Positions 21,740 to 33,141 of a stretch of DNA of 64,000 nucleotides are shown here, piece after piece. Position numbers and translations under genes: made by a program. The notes beneath the pieces were generated by a model that was not told where the DNA came from, made no database searches, and was given only the letters and a program-made list of their open reading frames with translations. Source of the DNA: Diogma glabrata (taxonomy: Eukaryota; Arthropoda; Insecta; Diptera; Cylindrotomidae). Numbering within the stretch: position 1 is the stretch's first letter; every line of letters begins with the position of its first letter. The stretch covers positions 382,343,460 through 382,407,459 of the forward strand of contig OY856187.1 of assembly GCA_963693315.1 (NCBI GenBank), written 5' to 3'.

Positions 21740-23110
21740 TTATGAATTTCAGACCGTACCCTCCCCCCCCCTACGTTTCAACCCTGATTGACCGAAAAAT
21801 TTGTAAAAATTCACAGAGCTAGGAAGTTTGCTTAATTTTGATTGAAAATTATAGCGAAGTCTCAAATAATTATATTTCTGTTTAATTAGGGTCGGGGGTA
21901 GAGAGAGTAAAAAAACCTTTTTTGACCCAAGCGAATGTATCATTTGAAAGAAATGAAATTTAGCAACCACTGCAATTTTTTTTTAGAATTTTGCGGTGCT
22001 CAGTTTTTGAGTTATTGTCAAAAAAGTGCGAAATTCAGACCGTTACCCCAACGTTTCGACGATGATTGACAGACAAATTTGTAAAAATTCACAGATTTAG
22101 GAAGTTTGGTAAATTTTGAATGAAAATTATAGCGAAGTCTCAAATAATTATATTTCTGTGTGTTTAAGGGACGGGGGTGGAGAGGGTAAAAAATCTTTTT
22201 TGACCCAAGCGCATGGGGTGTCATTTGAAAAAGTACCTAATTTAGAAATCACATCATTGCAATTTTCTTTAGAATTTTGCGGTGCACAGTTTTTGGTTTA
22301 TTGTCAAAAAAGTGCAACTTTCAGACCGTCCCCCCCCTACGTCCCGATACTGATTGACAGAAAAATTTGTAAAAATTCACAGAGCTGGGAAATTTGGTAA
22401 ATTTTGAATGAAAATCATAGAGAAGTCTCATATAATTATATTTCTAGGTGTTTAGGGGACAGGGGTGGAGAGGGTAAAAAACCCTTTTTTGACCCAAGCG
22501 AGTGGGGTGTCATTTGAAAGAGTACCTAATATAAAAATCATTGCAAATTTTTTTTAGAATTTTGCGGCGCACAGTTTTTGAGTTATGGACAAAAAAGTGA
22601 ATAATTCAGATCCTTCCCCCCCACGTTTCGACACTGATTGGCAGAAAAATTTGAAAAATTTCACAGATTTAGGAAGTTTGGTAAATTTTGAGTGAAAATC
22701 ATAGGGAAGTCTCAAATAATTATATTTCTGGCTGTTTAGGGGACGGGGGTGGAGATGGTAAAAAAATCTTTTTGATCCAAGCGAGTGGGGCGTCATTTGA
22801 AAGAGAACCTTATTTAGAAATCATTGCAATTCTTTTTAGAATTTGGCGGTTCACAGTTTTTGAGTTATTGTCAAAAAAGTGCAACTTTCAGACCGTTCCG
22901 CCCCCTACGTTTCGACGATGATTGACAGAAAAATTTGAAAAAATTCACAAAAACAGGAAAATTGGTAATTGCTATGATGAAAATCATAGCGAAGTCTCCA
23001 ATAATTATATTTCTGTGTGTTTAGGAGATGGGTGTGGGGAGAGTAAAAAAAATCCATTTTTGACCCAAATGAGTGAGGTTGCATATGAAGGGGAACTTAA
23101 TTTAAGAAAC
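21740..23110. repeat. Satellite-like tandem array, period about 285 bp, five units
   Basis: The marker GACCGT(T/A)CC with a C-run recurs at 21752, 22038, 22324, 22609 and 22891 (spacings 286, 286, 285, 282). Each unit contains CCCCC-ACGTTTCGA, TTGACAGAAAAATTTG, ATAGCGAAGTCTCAAATAAT, GGGACGGGGGTGGAG, TTTTTGACCCAAGCG and TTTTGCGGTGCACAGTTTTT. Conserved G-runs and C-runs in every unit are unusual in this AT-rich background. Open frames in the array arise from the repeat and are not genes. Confidence 0.88.
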
Positions 23111-23772
23111 ATTACCAGGGGCGCACACAAGGGGGTGGGGGTTCGGGTCCGGACCCCCCCTAACGGATAATTTTTCAGAATTTTTTTTTTATTTAAACTT
23201 AGATATTGTATAGTGTATATAGTGATAATAAATTATAGATTAACGTCTCTGAATATCATAAGATACGATGCTAACTATGGAACTAAAATTTGTTAGTATT
23301 GATCAATTTTCTTTGAGAATTTTTGGAACGCTAATTTTAAAGTTTTGAGCATAAAAATTATCATCACGCCGGAAAGGCATTCCAGAGAAACCAGGCTCTG
23401 ATGAAAATTATCTTTGAAAAGCGAAAGTTCTACATCTTGTCACTTGAACCGTAAAATATGGGCTGTTATTTATACTCTGGTGTAACGTGCGAAGTTTGCA
23501 GGTTCAAGCTTAATCGATTTGATTGAGGCAAACGTCCGTTCATCTATAATGTATATGTAAAATTACGTTAAATCATCGACATACAAGGAATCAAGCTAAT
23601 TAGTAAAATTTCAATCGCCGGTTATAACTCTATTCAATATAGTATCAAGACACTTCAAACTACTTTTATGTATGCTGCACTCCATATATGAGAATAATAT
23701 TCCATGGAGGGACTATTAATTCTTTAAGGAAACCGTATTGTGTTTCATATTATTTTTGACGACTTAAGAAGC
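23111..23772. other. No gene recognised
   Basis: Begins with a G-rich/C-rich patch (AAGGGGGTGGGGGTTCGGGT and a run of C's, 23129-23160). AT-rich sequence without recognisable features follows. Confidence 0.5.
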
Positions 23773-24175
23773 TCATAATATGGTTAATGTATTTCTCAAA
23801 TATTTTAGCAACAACCGACAAGATTTATATGGGTTTGTAATTTGATGGATATATTCTTTAGCACCTTTTTTGGAACTGCTGTAAACTAGCCGCATTTGCC
23901 AAAAAATTCTCTTCTTATATGACAAAAAGAACATTTTAGTGAGGATTGATGCTAATACCTTAGCAAATGTTTTAAGAATAATTGAAGGAATACTATCTGG
24001 CACAGATGTCTTATTACTTTCCGGATTATATTTTTACGAAAATGATCCGATTCATTTTGTTAGAAACTACAGGAATTGACCAAGGTTACAAATTAGACTC
24101 TACTAATGGCTTTACAAAAATTGAGTGAACCATCCTGGGTTGGTCAGCAAATTTGGTAGCTTTTTTCGTAATAAA
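23773..24175 (-). pseudogene. CR1-like reverse transcriptase N-terminal fragment
   Basis: The minus strand reads KKATKFADQPRMVHSIF, then PDSIPSIILKTFAKVLASIL, TKMFFLSYKKRIF and SSSKKGAKEYIHQ. This aligns block for block with the intact CR1-like protein at the right end of the window (KKAKKFAEHP..., GPDGIPPLILKNFARQLAPI, TKIFYLSYKTGIFP, SKKGSKI). It is a short, decayed fragment of the same family with stops and small indels. Confidence 0.75.
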
Positions 24176-24229
24176 TAGATATTTCTTTGCATTTATTAGC
24201 TTTCTACATACATACATTTCATTCTATAT

Positions 24230-25030
24230 CCCATACAAGGTTGTACAACTGGTCCAGTAATGGACCATTACTGGCAGCCAGTAATGCAGCAATGGACGAG
24301 TACTGGCAACCACGACTGGGCCATTAACATAATTTTTCTGGATGATAACTTCGGACAATAAATGGTTGCCATTCTTGAGCCAAATACTGGCAACCATGAC
24401 TGAGCCGTTAAAAAAAATACACATTATTATCATATGTAAATTTAAATAAATTAAATACAAACTAATTTAAAATAAAATAAAAATGACGGAAAAAATTCAA
24501 AACTCCTCATACAACTGGTTCAGTTGCAAGAATGGCTGAGTAATGGCAAACACCGCCCTGACACCGCCATTAAAAAGAATATAAAATAATATTTTTTATC
24601 CATAAATTTAAATAAATTATTTACAAAATAATTAAAATAAAATAGAAATGAAAATAAATTAAAACATATACCTTCTTTATTACCATAGTCTTTCAACCGA
24701 AGAGGCGATAACTAAACTATATGTGAAATTTTTCAAACTACATATGTATTTCTAAAAGGGATAATACTCTAGTGAAATTTAAAAAAAATGACATAGATCG
24801 GCAAATTCATGGCTACAGTACTGGCCCAATAACAATAGCCAAGTAATATTCACCATTCATGGGTCAGTGCTTGGCCATTCAAAGGTAACAATATACTGGC
24901 TATTTTCTGTAAACCATAGATCGACCGATGATTGGTTCTAGTATTGGCCCAGTAACAATAGCCAAGTACTGTTAACCATTAATGGACCAGTGCTTGACCG
25001 TATGTCAATGTCTGGCAAAACCTACTTGGG
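24230..25030. repeat. Interspersed repeat built of TGGCCA/ACTGGCAACCA half-sites
   Basis: Multiple short direct and inverted repeats: TACTGGCAACCA, ATGGCTGAGTAATGG, ACTGGCCCAATAACAATAGCC (24838 and 24950, nearly identical), ATAGATCGGCAAATTCATGG and related copies. A second, diverged copy of the same composition is at 29440-29660. Non-coding; class unknown. Confidence 0.55.
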
Positions 25031-25830
25031 ATGTTATAATCTAAGGTTTTCAACATGTTTGTTTTAGTTATACTTTCGAAAAGCATTTTTTTTAAATTTT
25101 GCTACATTTTTACATTTACTCGAAACTTATATATCAGTCTTCGGAACGATCTATTGAAATAAACTTGCCCATTCCCACGTGTATTATTTCTGAAAAGTAT
25201 ATGCAGAAATGTTTGAATTAATTAGCTCCTGCTAATTTGCAGTTTTATAATCCCAAACAAGACTCGGATCAAATTTAATCCGTTTAGGAACTTATAAATT
25301 TAAATATGTTAAAATTAAATTATGATCTGATCCACCAAAAAGTTCTGATACTCTAAATTGTACCAACGAAATTTCATTTGTCAAACAAAAAATAAAGCAC
25401 TTTGGCCAGGATTTTCAAGAACTCTGGTAGGTTGGTCCATTATCTGAGTTAAAAAAATATTAAAATTAAATTATAATATAATAATAAAATAGTATAAATT
25501 TTGTTTGACTTGTTTTAATGTTTTCAATAAATTCGCCCCCTTCTCAATAATGAAATCCCAACAAAAATATTTGTTTTCCAAAACAGCCAAATTGACCCTT
25601 AGAAGCAAACGTACATTATGTAACATGTGGATCCATAACAAAAACCCCTTAAATCGTTCCCAATATCCAAAGGCTAATAAGATATCGAACCAGATAATCA
25701 AAAAATAGAAACAGAGTGAAAGCGGAAAAATTTCTACCATGTTCATTTCTGATCAAAGTTTTTACTTTGCCACTCATTTTCCAAAGTCTGGTACCAAATC
25801 TTCTATCCCTCTTGTTATTGTGGTGATTTA
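25031..25830. other. No gene recognised
   Basis: AT-rich sequence with short chance reading frames on both strands. I see no similarity to known proteins. Confidence 0.5.
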
Positions 25831-25839
25831 ATCATCGTC

Positions 25840-27790
25840 ACTGACGCAGCAAGAAAAGTCACGTTGCTCACGGAACGATTTGCTTTAAACTCGACCGTTG
25901 TGGAAACTCCTAAAGAAATGCCCCAAATCCGGTCTTCAGGAGTGGAAATAAAAGATCATCCCTTGCACCTCCTCTTACCAAAATTTTCTAAAACTTCAAT
26001 AAATCTGGTATTTTCTTCTTGTATGATGCTAGAAGTTAGCCAATGTCCAGCCCGTTCCTAAAAAATGAACATTTTGTAAAATGTGATATTCCAAATTATA
26101 GATCAATAACCTTAACCTTAGTCATATCTAAAATAAACGAGCATTATATTAATACACACATGTCCAAATTTTTGGAAGGTACCCATTAATTATGTACCCA
26201 TTTTTAAATTGATCGGCAACTCGACTCTTACTAACGAGCTTGATTCCTTGCAACATAGAAGAAACGTCGCTGATTTGACGGTATTTTACAAGTATATTAT
26301 GGACGAACGGGCGTCTACGGAGATCAAATCGATTTTGCCTGAACCAGCAAACTTCGCGCGTTTCACCAGAGCATCAATAGCAGCCCATCCTTTTACGGTT
26401 CAAGTGACAAGGTGTAGAACTGTCGCTTTTCAACGCGATTTTTTTAACAGAGTTTCTCATCTCTGGAATGCCTTACCGGCGTGGGTCTTTCCTGATAATT
26501 TTAATCCTCAAAACTTTAAGATCAACGTTAATAAATTCCTGAAAGAAAATTGAATAATACTTTCGAACCCTAGTTCCCTAGTTAGCATGGTATCTTCGGA
26601 TATTCAGAGACGTTGATCTATATTGGTTAACACTAAACATGCCTAACATTGAATAAAAAAAAAAAAAAAAAAGCCAATACGATTTTTGCAACAAAGGATT
26701 ACCAACTGATCTATGTCGGTCTATGTCACACATCGTTGGAACAGAACACTTGAAAAAGATTGTAAAACTTATGTTATCGCATTAGACATCTTATAAGCTT
26801 TTGATCGAACCTGGCGTGCCAACCTGATCAACAAGCTCGTTGCGTACGTATTTCAACTCGTAGTCGTAAGATTCACAATTTTCTCACCGACCGATACATT
26901 TCAGTATCCATCGATTCCTTTTCATTTGAGTCGAAATTAATTAACGCTAGTGTACCCCAACGCTCAGTTTTATTCCCCAGTCTATTTTCAATTTATATAA
27001 ACCGATAAATAGTTCCAATTTTTATAAACCGCTAAATAACTATAGTAATACGATAAATAGTTTGGCATATGATTATCGACTATCGTAGACTGCACAAGTC
27101 ATTCGTCCCCACATTTTTAAAGTGTAAAATGCACGAACGAATAAATCGGAGATAAATTTAAACGAAGACCTAGGACAAAAATCGCCGATTGGGGTGACAA
27201 AAATTTGTTTATTTTAATTCAACTAATAGCTTTAACTAATAACAGCTATTGATATAGTTTCCAGATCAAAAATTGAGTTCCCCAATGATATTTCAATTAG
27301 TATAATGTGTGATGAACAATCAGACGAATGTGAAAGCTTTCATTTATTGGGAGTCACAATTTCCAACTGTGGAACGTTTATATAATGTCGATGGAAAAAA
27401 GCGTGTTAAAAAAACTTGGCCTCCTTATTAGATGTAAAAACTGTTTCACTCTGCATCAATTACTCCACATTTATAAGTCCTATATTCGTTTCTGTATGGA
27501 GTATTATTGTCAACATCTGTGTCCATCCTAGCTCTTTTGGACTTTGTTTGTGCTATGCGAATTATGGGTGATCGAAATTTAACATCAAATTTTGCTTCCC
27601 TATACAAAATTGTCGCACTGTTGCTGATCTCGTTGTTTGTTATAAATTTCGTCACCAGCAGTGCTCGGATGTTGAGACCACCCACTATCATAGTGACATA
27701 ATTCAGAGGGTTTTCTTTGTACAAATCGTACAAATGGAATGCTTTGCTCGAATCAAAAGTCTCGGGGACGTTCAATCCAAAAAAGCTTAA
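25840..27790 (+). mobile_element. CR1-like non-LTR retrotransposon RT, interrupted by a related insertion
   Basis: Bases 25840-26190 encode LLTERFALNSTVVETPKEMP and then IPNYRSITLTLVISKINEHY (normally NYRPI-LTS). After an insertion at 26196-26665, RT resumes at 26670 with a QYGFRKGRSTTDLL-like block, ALDISKAFDRVWRANLINKL in shifting frames, and SVPQRSVLFPSLFSIYIN. It continues with KIADWGDKNL, CESFHLLGVTISNCG, KKLGLLIRCKNCFTLHQLLH and the terminal CRTVADLVVCYKFRHQQCSD region to about 27790. The element is 5'-truncated and full of frameshifts. The order of RT blocks across the gap shows that one element was split. Confidence 0.78.
26196..26670 (+). mobile_element. 5'-truncated CR1-like 3' end with poly(A), inserted in another CR1-like element
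   Basis: A clean frame at 26209-26553 encodes the RT C-terminus: LTNELDSLQHRRNVADLTVF, EIKSILPEP, FTRASIAAHPFTVQ, FFNRVSHLWNALPAWVFPDN and NFKINVNKFLKEN, ending in TGA. A 3' UTR of about 90 bp and a run of 18 A's preceded by AATAAA (26653-26670) complete a typical target-primed insertion. It lies inside a decayed CR1-like RT, so it is younger than its host element. Confidence 0.85.
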
Positions 27791-27849
27791 AAAAAATTCA
27801 TCAACACCTCAGAATGTAAGTTGTTGTGAGACCTAGGTCTTAAAAGGTC

Positions 27850-27910
27850 TCTATATGTTGTTGTGACAAATATTGTAATTTCTATAGCATAACACTTTTT
27901 ATTAAAAAAA
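27850..27910 (+). repeat. Dispersed motif of about 55 bp (copy C)
   Basis: ATGTTGTTGTGACAAATATT then TAATTTCTATAGCATAACAC, TTTTTATTAAAAAA. It is preceded by AGACCTAGGTCTTAAAAGGT, the same lead-in as copy B. Confidence 0.5.
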
Positions 27911-27915
27911 AAAAA

Positions 27916-29430
27916 CTTTTTTGGAACCACCGAATGTACCGAACTTTTTCGCGTTTTACTTTAACAAAATACTGCAACTATATTATGTAAGAATACTACA
28001 TCATAACCATCAATCATATGACCATAATTGAATAATTAGATATTAGTGGAATAGGAAATTTACATAAATTTAATAATTTTTATAAATACTGTATACAATA
28101 TCTAAATTGTATATCTGTATGTATACATATTTTAGCCAAACCAAAAATTGTTTGTTTTGCTTACTTTACTATACATTCAATTTCTTTCCTTACATTTTTT
28201 CTATTTCTCTGTTTATGTTTCTTTAGTTATTTCTATTTAAAAATTAGACAAAGAAATATTTTAGTGATTATTATTTTAATATAACAATACGAAAATAATT
28301 TTACATTGTCATCATTTTCTGTTAAGTTTCATTTTTATAGCTTACCTTTATTATTTATAAATTAATATATTTACTTTTATCTTCTTAAAAATTTGATTAT
28401 TGAGTTAGTTGATTAATCAATTTATAAAACCCTGGGAATTAGTAATAAAGAAACGTTTTTTTTTAATTTTTTATTTTTTGAGTTTGAAATTTATAGCTTG
28501 AACTTAGGGTTGGGGTTGGTGTAATGAAAAAATTTTCTATAATGGTTTTTGGTGGAAGAAATATAAAGATGATTTGATAAAATTAAAATACAGGAAAATA
28601 AAATTTAAGAAAATGGTTGATGATTAAACACTTAAACTTAACAGCTGTTAAGTTGTTCAGTGTACTTAACGTTTTTGTTTTATTTTTACCTAAGAAATAG
28701 ACATATGAAAGTCAAATTGGTTTAAATTCGGAAGCGATTTTTTTGTTTAAGTGATAGTCAATTTTTATTCAAACACCTTTCTAGTTAAGTTCTGACTTCA
28801 CTCCTTATAAATGTGCGCGTCATTATTTCTTACTTCCATCATTGAATTCATTGAAAACGTGACATCATCACTAAAAGAAAAATGTATTAGAAATAATTAT
28901 TGAAAATTGCTGTACACTCCAAAAAAATCAATGTAAAATTCAACAAACCCTTGACTGGTAATATTTTTTTTAAGGGTCTTATGGTTTCAATTTGATTATT
29001 TCTGTTAACTAGTTACTGTTCCTGTGATTTGACTATTAATATTGGTCCCAGTTTGCACTGTCCTTATATAGTCATCAAAATTTGCATGATTTTTTCACAT
29101 TTTTACAAAAGGAAAGGTCAATGACCTTGATAGCATTATTCATTCTCATAATATTAAAACAAAATATTGTAGTTTTTTTGAAATTACTGAAATATAAATG
29201 AAACTATATCGGTAAAGAAAGCTGGAGTCTAAGTTGAGTCAAAAGACATAGATTATGATATTCATTTAAATCAAGTCATCATTCATCCGTTCGATCAATT
29301 TTGCTCTGCCAAATCCTAAAAGCTCTAGAGAGATTGCACGTACCGGAACACTTGTTATTTATAGTAAGCTACTACAGGTAACAGAAAGAGAATTAGCGTA
29401 AAAGAAAAGTCAGGCAAGTTCAAAGATAAG
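27916..29430. other. No gene recognised
   Basis: AT-rich non-coding sequence with simple T-rich tracts. No protein similarity or defined repeat seen. Confidence 0.55.
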
Positions 29431-29439
29431 ACTTGAACC

Positions 29440-29660
29440 ATTTTTACTGGCCATCATGCAATGCAAGGCTCGGCTATTAGCATAATTTTACTGAATGATA
29501 ACTTAGGATTATAAATGGCTGCCATTCATGGGTCAGAGAAAAAAACACAGCAATGGCCCATAGATCGGTCAATTCGTGGTTGCAGTAAAAGCTCAATAAC
29601 AATATTTAATTAACGTAAGCATTAACGGGACATTGATTGGCCATTAAAATTAAAATACAA
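29440..29660. repeat. Second copy of the TGGCCA/ACTGGC repeat
   Basis: Shares TAATTTT(A/T)CTG(A/G)ATGATAACTT, AATGG(C/T)TGCCATTC, GATCGGTCAATTCGTGG and ATTGGCCATTAAA with 24230-25030. Diverged and non-coding. Confidence 0.5.
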
Positions 29661-29689
29661 GTGCAAACGAATTTTTTTATAAAATCTTA

Positions 29690-30260
29690 ATGGGTCCGAA
29701 ACGTGTCGCAGTTAGAGGCATTGAGGAAGCGGTGATCAAATTTGAAGAAATCATTATAAAAATTAATAATTATTGTCGTGCTTAGAGTCTTGGTGAGCCA
29801 TCTCAACTGAATATTGAGCAATTAAAGTTACGACTACGAATCTCAACGTTATTAAATAAATTTAATACCGTTGGGTAATCGATATCGGAAGTAAACATCG
29901 ATGTCATAAGCCGTCAGGAGGAATTTAAGGAAATTTATTCTACTGCAGTTGCTGAGTTCAATAAGTTTATCCGGTTAGTAAGTTTAGTATCGGGAAATGT
30001 ATCGGAAGTTTAGTATCGGGAAATGTATCGTTGTCGGACTAGACAATAGCCGACAAATTTTTATCGGACAAGGCTACCCTCGTGTTCTAAATCGAATTTA
30101 CAAACCCTATAGTAAAAACAACAAAAATTTACCAGATCCCGGGCAATCGGCAATTTTCGGAGCTTGCCGAACGAAAAAGCAGCCGAATCGAGAAAAATTG
30201 CGGAACAAAAGTTTTCGAACTCGTCAAGGACAAGAGCCTCATGAAGTATAAAATATGTGG
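29690..30260 (+). pseudogene. Possible LTR-retrotransposon (BEL/Pao-type) gag relic
   Basis: A frame interrupted by two stops reads KRVAVRGIEEAVIKFEEIII, LNIEQLKLRLRISTLLNKFN, ISEVNIDVISRQEEFKEIYS and TAVAEFNKF. The helical, charged pattern ending in a xxEF.EIYxxA motif resembles the gag N-terminus of BEL/Pao elements. Downstream (29997-30250) another frame gives a basic stretch (KPYSKNNKNLPDPGQS, TKKQPNREKLRNKSFRTRQG) of unknown identity. A 26-bp direct duplication (TTAGTATCGGGAAATGTATC, twice) lies at about 29981-30032. No LTRs, protease or RT follow. Tentative. Confidence 0.4.
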
Positions 30261-30489
30261 TAATCATCACATGAAATCGGCGTGGGTCCAAGGACTATTA
30301 GATAATATGTCTCCATAATGCACAGTAAAAAAATCAATATTTAATTCAGGCGCACAACATTTTGGAGGACAGGAGTGGAAAGTGACAGGAGGAGCAAGAA
30401 ATACAAGGGGATAGTATAAGAGGAAAGGGAAGGAAATGTGTAAAGAGGTTGGTAAGACTTTTAATGTGAGAGAGTTAGTTTATTTATGT

Positions 30490-31060
30490 AAAGCTTAAAT
30501 TTTTGAAGGTTGTAAGTAGGCGGAAAAACAGTGGATTTTAGAGAATTCCATAAAGAGGTTGTTCGTAGGAAAAAGACGAGACATGTTGCTCAGTTCGGCA
30601 AGAGAATCAAGCGAGTGCTCATGGGTGTTTATCGGTAGACAAGTAGTACGCGAGAACTGGCGTGGTGGAGGGATTACCGCTTTTTTCAGCTGAACACACA
30701 ATAATAGTATTTTTAAAATACTATTATGGTGTTCTCCGATATTGCGATATTCCTTACTATTATTAGTGTTATCCGATAGTGCATCTATGATCGACGGTTC
30801 TCAAGGAGTTTGTTAAATTAGCATCATCAATAGACTTGCATGGCCGGCGTTGAATTCTACCAAATGCGACTAAATGAGTTTTTGCTGCCCCTGCCCATAC
30901 CTGGGCACCTCCATATTCCATATTGAGTCTTATAAAAGCTTTATATATAATCAGCAATTCAGAAGGAGTAAATTGGAATATACTTCTTCTCAGATAACCT
31001 TAACATTTAGCAGCGTTTTTGGCTGTTGAGTTAAACTTCAAAATGTCAAAATCAAGGAGA
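30490..31060 (-). pseudogene. Non-LTR reverse transcriptase C-terminus (Jockey/CR1-type)
   Basis: Minus-strand translation gives a GYLRRSIFQFTPSELLIIYK block, AFIRLNMEYGGAQVWAGAAK, FGRIQRRPCKSIDDANLTNS and LRTVDHRC. After a frame change it gives KAVIPPPRQFSRTT and FMEFSKIHCFSAYLQPSKI, matching the terminal RT-associated region seen at 26209-26553 and 36371-35910. The catalytic core is absent. Old fragment. Confidence 0.72.
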
Positions 31061-31673
31061 AATAGGTGGAGTTATTTAAACTATTGAGACGAGCAAACGG
31101 GGAGATTGCGTGGCTGGTTGAGGTATAATCTGGTAAGCTTCAGTTATGTGAATTCGATTGGTAACATCCCCCCTTTTCCAGCACAAATGAACAGATATGT
31201 ACACAAATACACTGTATAATCGGCATTTCAAAAATGTGGAACCAAAAAAGGAACTCTGACCACCCCAAAAGATGAAGACACCAAGATCACCACACCATCA
31301 CCAATAAGACCACTGCTATTACTACAGCATTTAGTAAATTAAAATTATTTCACTCACCCCATGATTCGTTTGGGTCCAACTCTTCATACCTTGAATTACC
31401 TACCGTTAATTTAATTTTAATTTCTCATGCTAATGAAATCACTAAACCTAATAAGCGGGTAACATACAGCAACGTAAATTATAATATTATTTCTCTTCAT
31501 ATCATGTAATAATCCCGAAAACCAAAGGATGGATATCAGCAATTTAAGGTATAATATCCTCTCACATCATCAGACAATCGTACGCAAGAATAAAAGGTTC
31601 AACTGTATCGTAAATATCATCCTCATCATAAATTGTTCCAATTTAAATTAGCTACACAAAATGATTTTAATAA
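31061..31673. other. No gene recognised
   Basis: Unremarkable AT-rich sequence between a retrotransposon fragment and a foldback element. A pyrimidine patch (CCCCCCTTTTCC, about 31169) is the only local feature. Confidence 0.45.
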
Positions 31674-33141
31674 CACTGTGCGACAGCCAAAATCCACTCG
31701 GGTTCTGACTACCGGGAAAAGTTATATCGGTAAAAAAAAGTTATATGTGTATTATAAAAAAATGTTATACGTAAGTTAGTAAGTATCATATAGGAGAAAT
31801 TGTCACGTTTGGGGTTCTTTTTTTGACATAACTCGAGAACGACTAGTCCGATTTTACTGAAACAAATTTAGAAATTAAGAATTACAATTCCAATATCTAC
31901 TGATATGCTATACTGAAAAAGTAACGCAAAAATAAAAAAATTAAAATTAAAATAAATAAAAAATACAAAAAAATAAAATAAATAAATAAATAAAATAAAA
32001 ATAATAAAGTAAACTAAAAAAATAATAAAAATAATAAAATAAAAATATAATAAAAATATAAAAAATAAAATAAAATAAATTTAATAAATAAATAAAATAA
32101 ATAATAAATAATAAATAATAAATAATAAATAATAAATAATAAATAATAAGTAATAAATAACTAAAAAATAAATAATAAATAAATAAATAATAACTAAATA
32201 ATAAATAAATAATAAATAAACAATAAAAAACAATAAATAAATAATAAATAATAATAACAAATAGTAAATAATAATAATAATAGTAATAAATAATAATAAT
32301 AAATAATAATAAACAATAATAATAATAATAAATAATAATAATAATATAATAAAACATAATAAAAATATAAAATAAAATTATAATAAAAATAATAAAATAA
32401 AATAATAAAATAATAAAATAAAATAATAAAATAAAATAAATAAATGAAAATAAAAAAAAATAAAAATAGAAAATAATAAATAAAAAAGTAAAAAAACATA
32501 AAATTAATACACAAAGACACATAGACACATGTCCAAATACATTTAAAACAATAAATTTTGGAGTTTATTCCAGTAAAAATATTAAAAAAAATTTCTATGA
32601 AAAATCAATATTCTTCTCGAAATGAGATACCTTTACTAATTTGTGAATAAAAGCGAAACGCGTTCATCCATTTTCATGATCCATGTCTCATTTTGTGCAC
32701 AGACTATGTGACTTAACGTCAAAGTAATAAGGCTTTACACATTTTCCCGTTTTGAATTTTTCATGATTTTTTAAAAAACAATTTTTTTATTTTTTAGGCA
32801 AAAAATTATTTTTTTTCTTCATAAATTTATTTATAACTGCGAAACTGTTGCTTGTGTAAAGAAATAGTGCATTAGGAGATTAAAGAAATTGAAATTCTTA
32901 ATTTTTCTAAATATGTTGCAGTAAAATCGGACTAGTCGTTCTAGAGTTATGTCAAAAAAAGTCCCCAAAACGAGACTATTTCCCCAATATGATACATGCT
33001 AACTTCAAATCGATATATCTCGATTCCTAGACGTGACACAGCGAAACGCCGGGACACGTATAACTTTTTTTTACCGATATAACTTTTCCCGGTAGTCAGA
33101 ACCCCAGCGGATCACTGACCCCTACCATTTGTCGCACAGTG
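31674..33141. mobile_element. Long foldback DNA element with TAA target duplication
   Basis: The ends are CACTGTGCGACA and its perfect complement, flanked by TAA on both sides. Arms of about 240 bp (31674-31910 and about 32885-33141) share GTTCTGACTACCGGGAAAAG, TTATATCGGTAAAAAAAAGT and ATAACTC-AGAACGACTAGTC in inverted orientation. A 3-bp TAA duplication is compatible with PIF/Harbinger-type integration, but the ends do not prove the superfamily. There is no transposase. The centre holds a large A/T microsatellite (31930-32515). Confidence 0.82.
31930..32515. repeat. (TAA)n/(TAAA)n microsatellite of about 580 bp
   Basis: Almost pure irregular TAA, TAAA and AATAAT runs with rare C or G. Long minus-strand frames made of Y, F, I and L are an artefact of this repeat. 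It forms the centre of the foldback element. Confidence 0.9.

Noticed and set aside
22018..23170. Several 68-94-residue frames on both strands
   Set aside because: They recur once per 285-bp satellite unit and follow the repeat, not a gene.
27446..27775. 109-residue minus-strand open frame
   Set aside because: It is antisense to the C-terminal RT region of the + strand CR1-like element, whose blocks (FTLHQLLHIYK, TVADLVVCYKF) read on the other strand.
31947..32528. 193-residue minus-strand open frame rich in Tyr, Phe, Ile and Leu
   Set aside because: It is the translation of a TAA/TAAA microsatellite; no stop occurs only because TTA/TAT/ATT codons dominate. Not a membrane protein gene.
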